Of a stretch of 5,946 bases of DNA, positions 1 through 4,708 are shown piece by piece (position 1 is the stretch's first letter; each line of letters opens with the position of its first letter). Source of the DNA: Glaciecola sp964643575 (GTDB taxonomy: Bacteria; Pseudomonadota; Gammaproteobacteria; Enterobacterales; Alteromonadaceae); the NCBI GenBank assembly GCA_964643575.1, contig CAZXTD010000220.1:1-5946 (forward strand), read 5' to 3'. The position numbers and the translations under genes were made by a program. The notes below the pieces were generated by a model that saw only the letters and a program-made list of their open reading frames with translations, was not told the DNA's origin and did not search any database.

Positions 1-306
1 ACACAAAACCTCAAACTGCCCCATTGAGTCGAGTATTTGTACAGGCATTTGCCGCAGTACCTGCAAATTGAGGTACTGGTGGTCCACTTTATGTTGTGAC
101 GCAAATTCGCAGACCGCTAATAATAGATGTGATTTTCCATAACCGCTTTGCCCACTAACAACACTAATCCTACGTGCAGTTTGATTTTGGTCAAAAGGTA
201 ACAAAACGAGATCTTGCAGATGTTGCACTACTTGCTGGTTGTTGCCAGCAACAAAAGTAGAGAAATCATCATGCTTACTAAATGATACGGGTAATGCTAG
301 CTGCAC
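1..306 (-). CDS. hda: DnaA regulatory inactivator Hda (N-terminal 102 residues; 3' end beyond the window)
   Basis: Hda is a DnaA-related AAA+ protein. With the DNA-loaded sliding clamp (DnaN) it stimulates hydrolysis of ATP bound to DnaA, preventing re-initiation of replication. Reading the minus strand from a GTG at 306-304 gives 102 residues. Residues 2-6 (QLALP) match the clamp-binding motif at the Hda N-terminus (QLSLPL in E. coli). A Walker A loop, GQSGYGKSH, lies at residues 52-60, and the last visible residues (FEVLC) lead into the Walker B region, which falls outside. The GTG start is supported because an in-frame TAA, the stop of the upstream DUF2066 gene, lies only two codons before it; AGGA about 10 nt upstream may serve as ribosome binding site. 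It follows the DUF2066 gene by 6 nt and is presumably co-transcribed with it. The Walker A lysine is canonical, whereas E. coli Hda, as I recall it, has arginine there. DnaA itself is unlikely because the clamp motif sits at the extreme N-terminus. Confidence 0.92.
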   Translation of the reverse strand, partial: MQLALPVSFSKHDDFSTFVAGNNQQVVQHLQDLVLLPFDQNQTARRISVVSGQSGYGKSHLLLAVCEFASQHKVDHQYLNLQVLRQMPVQILDSMGQFEVLC

Positions 307-312
307 AACGAG

Positions 313-1740
313 TTAATCCTGCCAGATAAAGTGAAGGTCGGCTTTTTGTTGAGTAGACAAATCCACTTGAACACGTTTGTCGAGTGACAAAATTGCAGAA
401 AGTTGTTGTTTACTGATGTTTTGGTCGACTCGAAAGTGAGCCGTTGTGCTAGATTGTTTTTCAAGTTTCACCAAACTTACGGCCGGCACTGACTCTAAGA
501 GCTGTTTAAACTCTACATAATCACGCAAGTCTCTAATATTGCCAACAACTAAACTAACACTTGCTAGATCAGGGCGTTCTTGCGAATTTGGGCTACCGCC
601 AAGCGAAAACTCCAACGCAAGTAAGTCGGCGTATTTATTGACCAACGCAATGACTAGTTGATTTTCACCCTCGCCATACAATCGTCCGGTGTGTACTCTG
701 CTACTATTCGTAATCACGTAATCTAGCTTGTGCGTCGTTCCTTCGGGAGCTAGCATTTGCGGCCGAGGAACAGCGACCTCAGGCATATTTTGAAATTCAT
801 CTAAGCTGGTTGTGTCTTGACCCAACATATCAAATGATGTGTCAGATTTTGTTGATGATGCTTCAGGGAGTTCAAAACCGACTATTTCAGGCTCTGTTAG
901 CTCATCTGACATCGCATTTGGGCGTAGAGAGTCACCCAGGACTTTGTTTTCTATTGCCCGCTCATTTTTGATTATATCAATGTTTCTTTCAGCTTGTTCA
1001 AGGTCTTGTGAATAAGGCTGCATGGTTGCACTAATCACATAATCAGTGTTGTATCGACTACTATGACTTAACAAGCGGGAGATAAACTGATTCCACACAT
1101 CGTATACCGATATGTTGACGGCATCGTCTAAATCTCCTAAGGGAATAATAATATCGACACCGCGCTGATAGGCGAGATTTTTTACCAAATTTCCTAAGTC
1201 TATTTCTTGGTTCTCAGATAAAAGAATACGCTGACTAGAATGAGTAATACTCGTTGTTTTGCTAGTATTAGATTGACCGTCAGTTATGTCAGTGCGAACA
1301 ACCTTGTCGCCTCTAGTTTGAGACGCTTTATCTTCAATTGCTGCGCTTTGTATACCTAGCTCTTCTTTGGCCAACCACAGCACAGCAGAAGGTCGCAGAC
1401 TGGTCCAAACGTTTAAGCCTGTTGCCATAAGAAGCTGTTCTACTTTTTGTTGGTTAAACGTGGCTTCAAAAATCCAGTCATTTTTTTGCTGCAAAAAGCT
1501 GCTGGAGACTAAAAATTGTTCATAATTATCAACAGCTCTCGCAATTTCTGTGGTGTTGAGCACTAGCGGGTTACCACTTATCTTAACAAAAACTTGTGCC
1601 AAGGCTTGTTTACCCGCAAGTTGTTGACTGCGCACAGACTGATCAGAAACTGTAATACGGCCAATGTTGACGTGTTCGATATTGCTAGCATGTGTGCCAA
1701 ACGACCATATCAGAGCGAATAAAAAGAGGATTTTTTTCAA
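313..1740 (-). CDS. DUF2066 domain-containing protein with signal peptide
   Basis: This 475-residue protein has no function known to me. Residues 1-18 are a signal peptide (KK, then a hydrophobic stretch, then THAS), with cleavage near 18-19, so the product is probably periplasmic or envelope-associated. The DUF2066 pattern is recognisable: an N-terminal part at about 22-128 (QALAQVFVKISGNP near 45-58; RPSAVLWLA at 116-124), a middle part at about 178-243 (RGVDIIIPLGDLDD, then DVWNQFISRLL and SSRY), a block at 338-380, and a C-terminal beta-rich part at 390-470. Two hydrophilic, low-complexity stretches (about 134-174 and 244-337) look like disordered insertions and make the protein longer than the roughly 350 residues I associate with the family. 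The start is TTG: AAAAGG sits 6 nt upstream (1747-1752) and an in-frame stop lies 24-27 nt farther up, leaving no better start. It is the first gene of a pair with hda, 6 nt downstream, a neighbourhood typical of DUF2066 genes. Confidence 0.88.
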   Translation of the reverse strand: MKKILFLFALIWSFGTHASNIEHVNIGRITVSDQSVRSQQLAGKQALAQVFVKISGNPLVLNTTEIARAVDNYEQFLVSSSFLQQKNDWIFEATFNQQKVEQLLMATGLNVWTSLRPSAVLWLAKEELGIQSAAIEDKASQTRGDKVVRTDITDGQSNTSKTTSITHSSQRILLSENQEIDLGNLVKNLAYQRGVDIIIPLGDLDDAVNISVYDVWNQFISRLLSHSSRYNTDYVISATMQPYSQDLEQAERNIDIIKNERAIENKVLGDSLRPNAMSDELTEPEIVGFELPEASSTKSDTSFDMLGQDTTSLDEFQNMPEVAVPRPQMLAPEGTTHKLDYVITNSSRVHTGRLYGEGENQLVIALVNKYADLLALEFSLGGSPNSQERPDLASVSLVVGNIRDLRDYVEFKQLLESVPAVSLVKLEKQSSTTAHFRVDQNISKQQLSAILSLDKRVQVDLSTQQKADLHFIWQD

Positions 1741-1782
1741 GGTATGCCTTTTCGTTAACCAAACTTATCAAGAGATAATTAC

Positions 1783-1800
1783 TGATACAGTATCGTATCA
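1783..1800. repeat. Cluster of GATAC/GTATC half-sites forming nested inverted repeats
   Basis: The 18 bases read TGATACAGTATCGTATCA. The outer six-base arms TGATAC and GTATCA are perfect inverted repeats around AGTATC, and the inner GATAC-A-GTATC (1784-1794) is a second perfect palindrome with a one-base centre. A looser TTATC-AAGA-GATAA inverted repeat (1765-1778) lies just beside it. The position between two divergent genes, within the spacer of a possible leftward promoter, suits an operator, but I cannot match it to a known regulator. It could also be chance in AT-rich DNA. Confidence 0.35.
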
Positions 1801-1818
1801 ATGGCTATTGTCGACCAT

Positions 1819-1834
1819 TTGCAAATGTTTTGCA
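1819..1834 (+). promoter_or_regulatory. Candidate PurR operator upstream of purM
   Basis: The 16 bases TTGCAAATGTTTTGCA contain GCAAATGTTT, which matches nine of the ten core positions (GCAAACGTTT) of the enterobacterial PurR box ACGCAAACGTTTGCGT; the outer flanks match poorly. The site lies 104 nt before the purM start. In E. coli the purMN operon is repressed by PurR with hypoxanthine or guanine, so the context fits. The same stretch can be read as TGCAAA-TGT-TTTGCA, an odd-centred inverted repeat, so another regulator is possible. PurR itself is not visible in the window. Confidence 0.45.
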
Positions 1835-1927
1835 TTAATTTTTATCACGCTTTTCTTCTTCTAAACAGTATTTTTTATACCTTTGTGTTTCGCTTACTGG
1901 TAACATTGCCGGCGTTTTTTTACTCTC

Positions 1928-1932
1928 GAGGA
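1928..1932 (+). promoter_or_regulatory. Ribosome binding site that decides the purM start
   Basis: GAGGA lies 6 nt before the GTG at 1939. This supports the GTG over the in-frame ATG at 1801, which has no Shine-Dalgarno sequence before it. Confidence 0.8.
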
Positions 1933-1938
1933 ATTTAC

Positions 1939-2985
1939 GTGTCTGACCCAAAGCAATCACTTAGCTACAAAGACGCCGGTGTTGATATCGACGCTGGAAA
2001 CGCCCTAGTAGAACGCATTAAATCTGTTTCAAAATCAACTCAACGCCCTGAGGTACAAGGCGGATTAGGAGGATTTGGTGCTTTATGTTCATTGCCTCAA
2101 AAGTATAAAAACCCTTTATTAGTGTCGGGCACTGACGGTGTTGGCACCAAATTGCGCCTCGCTATGGACCACAATCGCCACGACGGCATCGGCATCGACT
2201 TGGTCGCTATGTGCGTAAATGACCTTATTGTTCAAGGCGCAGAGCCGTTGTTCTTCTTAGACTATTACGCAACAGGCAAGCTTGATGTTGACACAGCGGC
2301 TACTGTTGTCACCGGTATAGGTGAAGGTTGCAAGTTAGCTAACTGTGCATTAATTGGCGGCGAAACCGCAGAAATGCCAGGCATGTATCATGGAAACGAT
2401 TACGACGTAGCAGGTTTTTGTGTAGGTGTAGTAGAAGCCGATGACGTCATCGACGGCACTAGAGTAAAGGCAGGCGATAAGCTGATCGCGTTAGGTTCTT
2501 CTGGTCCCCATTCAAACGGTTATTCACTCATTCGTAAAATAATAGAGGTCGCAAAAGTAGATACAACAGAATTACTGCAAGGTAAACCCGTTATCGAACA
2601 TTTGCTAGCACCCACCAAGATATACGTAACTCAAGTACTGAAACTATTAGAGACGTATAATGTTAACGCGATTTCGCACATCACTGGCGGTGGTTTTTGG
2701 GAAAACATTCCGCGTGTACTCCCCAACGGTATATGCGCCAATATAGACAGTACAACATGGCAATGGCCAGAGATTTTTACGTACTTAAAAGAAAAAGGTA
2801 ATGTAACTGAACATGAAATGTACAGAACGTTTAACTGCGGTGTTGGTTTGATGATGGCAGTTGACGCCAGTATTGCCGATGAGATAGTCGCGTTTATGAA
2901 CGACTTAGGTGAAAATGCTTGGGTAATTGGCGAACTGAGTGAAATAAGCCCTGAAGGGCCAAAAGACGACGTTATTATTGCTTAA
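1939..2985 (+). CDS. purM: Phosphoribosylformylglycinamidine cyclo-ligase (AIR synthetase)
   Basis: PurM closes the imidazole ring in de novo purine synthesis, converting FGAM and ATP to 5-aminoimidazole ribonucleotide, ADP and phosphate in the cytoplasm. The 348-residue product is close to the E. coli length (345) and is similar throughout. Visible motifs are LSYKDAGVDI (8-17), GGLGGFGAL (41-49), the nucleotide-binding SGTDGVGTK (63-71), GGETAEMPG (140-148) and GSSGPHSNGYSL (186-197). GGGFWENIPR and MYRTFNCGVG follow in the C-terminal half. I start at GTG 1939 because GAGGA is 6 nt upstream and the N-terminus VSDPKQSLSYKDAG then aligns with E. coli PurM. The open frame continues 46 codons upstream to an ATG at 1801, encoding a hydrophobic, phenylalanine-rich stretch unlike PurM, which I treat as untranslated. 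It is the first gene of the operon, 5 nt before purN, and is probably under the PurR-like box at 1819-1834. Confidence 0.97.
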   Translation: MSDPKQSLSYKDAGVDIDAGNALVERIKSVSKSTQRPEVQGGLGGFGALCSLPQKYKNPLLVSGTDGVGTKLRLAMDHNRHDGIGIDLVAMCVNDLIVQGAEPLFFLDYYATGKLDVDTAATVVTGIGEGCKLANCALIGGETAEMPGMYHGNDYDVAGFCVGVVEADDVIDGTRVKAGDKLIALGSSGPHSNGYSLIRKIIEVAKVDTTELLQGKPVIEHLLAPTKIYVTQVLKLLETYNVNAISHITGGGFWENIPRVLPNGICANIDSTTWQWPEIFTYLKEKGNVTEHEMYRTFNCGVGLMMAVDASIADEIVAFMNDLGENAWVIGELSEISPEGPKDDVIIA

Positions 2986-2990
2986 TTCGA

Positions 2991-3683
2991 ATGGGCCTAA
3001 TGACGCAATCCACAATGAAAAATATCGTTATTTTAGTATCGGGTGCTGGTTCTAATGCACAAGCCATCATTGACGCTTGTGCAAATGGCCAAATTAACGG
3101 TCGAGTGCTTGCTGTTATATCAAACGTACCTGAGGTGTATGCGCTTGAACGCGTTGCTTTGCACAATCAATCTTCTCCCCATAAAATTGATGGCATCACT
3201 TTAAATCATAAAGATTTTAAAAAACGCGAAGAGTTTGATAATGCTTTAGCAAGCAAAGTGGCGAGTTATTCACCTGATGTAGTGGTTTTAGCTGGCTTCA
3301 TGCGAATATTAAGCGAGCGTTTCGTTGACCAATTTACTGGGATGCTATTTAATATTCATCCCTCTTTGTTACCTTTGTATCCTGGCCTGCATACACATCA
3401 AAAAGCCCTTCACAATAACGACAACTACCATGGCTGCTCGATTCATTTTGTCAGTGCTGAACTAGACGGTGGACCCGTGGTCCTACAGTCTAGAATAAAG
3501 ATAGCTGATGATGACAATGAGCAAAGCTTAGCGTTTCGTGTTGCACAGCGAGAGTGGTTAATTTATCCTTTGTTAATAAGTTGGTTTTGTGACGACAGAT
3601 TGTACTTACAAAATGACCAAGTATTCTTTGACAATAATAAAATAGATAAACAAGGATTATGCTATGAGGACCTCACGATTTAG
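2991..3683 (+). CDS. purN: Phosphoribosylglycinamide formyltransferase (GAR transformylase)
   Basis: PurN transfers a formyl group from 10-formyltetrahydrofolate to glycinamide ribonucleotide, the third step of de novo purine synthesis. In numbering from 2991, the phosphate-binding loop is SGAGSN (17-22), VVVLAGFMRILS lies at 97-108, and the catalytic signature NIHPSLLP (121-128) supplies Asn121 and His123. ELDGGPV (157-163) supplies Asp159, equivalent to E. coli Asn106, His108 and Asp144. YPGLHTH and IYPLLISWF are also typical. The start is uncertain: ATGs at 2991, 3000 and 3015 are in frame and none has a clear Shine-Dalgarno sequence. The one at 3015 (MKNIVILVSG) aligns best with the E. 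coli N-terminus and would give 222 residues rather than 230. The loop has Ala where E. coli and B. subtilis PurN, as I recall them, have Asn (SGNGSN). It lies 5 nt after purM, probably translationally coupled, and overlaps the next gene by 20 nt. Confidence 0.96.
   Translation: MGLMTQSTMKNIVILVSGAGSNAQAIIDACANGQINGRVLAVISNVPEVYALERVALHNQSSPHKIDGITLNHKDFKKREEFDNALASKVASYSPDVVVLAGFMRILSERFVDQFTGMLFNIHPSLLPLYPGLHTHQKALHNNDNYHGCSIHFVSAELDGGPVVLQSRIKIADDDNEQSLAFRVAQREWLIYPLLISWFCDDRLYLQNDQVFFDNNKIDKQGLCYEDLTI
3652..3656 (+). promoter_or_regulatory. Ribosome binding site of the DUF3108 gene, inside purN
   Basis: AAGGA lies 7 nt before the ATG at 3664 and within the last codons of purN. It supports the upstream start, hence the long signal-peptide N-region and the 20-nt overlap. 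Confidence 0.7.
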
Positions 3684-4512
3684 GCAGAAAGGCTTTTATA
3701 GAGAAAAATCAGCAGGTCTGAAGAAAACGTTTTCAAGCGCCATGGCTTTGTTATTTACCACGATAGCAATGGCACTATATTCACAATCCAGCGCATTTGC
3801 CACAAGTTTTGCGGTTTCAAAAGAGCTTTCAAAATACGATAGTCTACGCACGTTTGATGCTCGTTATATCGCTTATCGCTCCGGTAACGATATTGGAACC
3901 GCCCTGTTAAAACTCGATTTGGCAGAACAAGGCACTCTTTCTGCTGAGTCAATCGATAAAGCACAGCAGTTGTATTCACTGACCTACGAGTCTAAAGTTA
4001 AGCGATTCTTTTTATCCGACAAACGGTTTGAACAAACTTTTTTCATTTCTGATAACGACGCCCTCCTCCCCATACAATATGAATACAAGCGAACAGGTAC
4101 CGGCCCAAACAAGGCTTTAAAACTTGCTTTTGACGAGCGCAATAACAAGATTGTTGTGGACAACACCAACACGCTCGAATGGGATGGCGAATTTGATAAT
4201 CAATTATTTAGAATCGATTTACCCAAACGATTAGCAAGTGGTATTAAGCAAACGGAGTACGACTTTATTAATTATAGGGGTGAAAAGCGCCGCTACGAAC
4301 TCGAGGTGGTAGAGACTGAAAATTTGGCCATTCCTTACGGACAATTACAAGCAATTAAAGTGAAAATTAATCGAGAATCAAATAGCCGAGTAACCTATGC
4401 TTGGTTTGCGCCGAGTCTTAACTATAACCTCGTTCGATTACAACAATTCAAAGACGGCAAAGAGCAAGGTGACATTCAGCTTAGTTCATTTGATTATCTG
4501 GGCACAGAATAA
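3664..4512 (+). CDS. DUF3108 domain-containing protein, exported
   Basis: This 282-residue protein belongs to the DUF3108 family, whose function I do not know; members are often found after purN in gammaproteobacteria. The N-terminus is basic and long (1-21), followed by a hydrophobic segment (22-40) and a plausible signal peptidase I site after AFA at 44-46, so the mature product of about 236 residues should be periplasmic or outer-membrane associated. There is no lipobox cysteine at the site and no twin-arginine motif. The DUF3108 domain spans about 62-280. It starts at FDARYIAYRSGNDIGTA, has the central pattern LLPIQYEYKRTG and a run of beta-strand-like alternating segments, and ends with YAWFAPSLNYNLVRLQQFKDGK, which resembles the conserved WFAP...VR...G end of the family. 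AAGGA 7 nt before the ATG supports this start. A later start at Met27 would leave a poor signal peptide without its basic end. Translation is probably coupled to purN. Confidence 0.85.
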   Translation: MRTSRFRQKGFYREKSAGLKKTFSSAMALLFTTIAMALYSQSSAFATSFAVSKELSKYDSLRTFDARYIAYRSGNDIGTALLKLDLAEQGTLSAESIDKAQQLYSLTYESKVKRFFLSDKRFEQTFFISDNDALLPIQYEYKRTGTGPNKALKLAFDERNNKIVVDNTNTLEWDGEFDNQLFRIDLPKRLASGIKQTEYDFINYRGEKRRYELEVVETENLAIPYGQLQAIKVKINRESNSRVTYAWFAPSLNYNLVRLQQFKDGKEQGDIQLSSFDYLGTE

Positions 4513-4566
4513 GACCTAATCGGGCGATAGTTTGTTGCTATTTTAATTACATCATCTGCATCTCTA

Positions 4567-4595
4567 TTGTTACTTAGTAGTGCGCTTATTATAGA
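4567..4595 (+). promoter_or_regulatory. Possible distal promoter of fadE
   Basis: TTGTTA (4567-4572) and TATAGA (4590-4595) are separated by 17 nt, and each matches the sigma-70 consensus at four of six positions. A start near 4602 would give a leader of about 107 nt, with the FadR site downstream acting as a roadblock. TATAAC at 4617-4622 is a better -10 but has no good -35. Confidence 0.3.
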
Positions 4596-4655
4596 TTACC
4601 GACGTAAACAACATATTATAACTGTGTAAATAAGAATGCGCTGAAAACTTGATTT

Positions 4656-4685
4656 TTGGCCTTATTGGCGTTACCTTCTTAATAT
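4656..4685 (+). promoter_or_regulatory. Possible proximal promoter of fadE
   Basis: TTGGCC (4656-4661) and TAATAT (4680-4685) are separated by 18 nt, each with four of six consensus matches. Transcription would start near 4692, inside the FadR-type site, the usual arrangement for direct repression. The individual elements are weak; the geometry is the main support. Confidence 0.35.
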
Positions 4686-4700
4686 CTGGTCAGACCTCAG
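4684..4700 (+). promoter_or_regulatory. FadR-type operator overlapping the fadE ribosome binding site
   Basis: ATCTGGTCAGACCTCAG contains the perfect inverted repeat GGTC-A-GACC and matches the conserved core of FadR sites (CTGGTCNGACC; E. coli fadBA ATCTGGTACGACCAGAT). FadR is the GntR-family repressor of fad genes that leaves DNA when it binds long-chain acyl-CoA. The site ends 8 nt before the fadE ATG and shares bases with AGGAG (4699-4703), the ribosome binding site, so occupancy would block the gene's 5' end. The core match and the adjacent known FadR target make this the best-supported operator in the window. Confidence 0.75.
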
Positions 4701-4708
4701 GAGACAAT

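Larger units (their letters stand above)
1741..1938. promoter_or_regulatory. Divergent intergenic region between the DUF2066-hda pair and the purMN operon
   Basis: This 198-nt region must hold promoters for both directions. No -10/-35 pair is convincing. For the leftward genes the best I find on the minus strand is TTGATA (1796-1801) with an 18-nt spacer to TATCTC (1772-1777), where the -10 is poor. For purM, TTGTCG (1808-1813) with a 17-nt spacer to TGCATT (1831-1836) is weak but would place the PurR-like box between the two elements; TTGCAA (1819-1824) with a 16-nt spacer to TTTATC (1841-1846) is equally weak. The frame of purM stays open back to an ATG at 1801, but I regard that part as non-coding leader. 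Confidence 0.6.
4513..4708. other. Intergenic region before fadE
   Basis: This AT-rich 196-nt spacer lies between the DUF3108 stop and fadE. I see no coding sequence and no convincing Rho-independent terminator for the pur operon. It holds two promoter candidates and a FadR-type operator, listed separately. Confidence 0.7.

Noticed and set aside
1664..1864. A 66-codon plus-strand reading frame across the divergent region.
   Set aside because: It overlaps the signal-peptide region of the DUF2066 gene on the opposite strand, has no ribosome binding site I can see and resembles nothing known.
1801..1938. In-frame extension of purM from ATG 1801, adding 46 hydrophobic residues that resemble a membrane anchor.
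   Set aside because: No ribosome binding site precedes 1801, the stretch contains the PurR-like box, and PurM from other bacteria begins at the SDPKQSLSYKDAG region with a good GAGGA before the GTG at 1939.
2975..3166. Small minus-strand reading frame over the purM-purN junction.
   Set aside because: It is antisense to clearly conserved coding sequence and has no independent support.
4526..4544. A possible Rho-independent terminator after the DUF3108 gene (GATAG, 7-nt loop, CTATT, then T-rich).
   Set aside because: The stem has only five pairs, one of them G-T, and the T tract is short; too weak to call.
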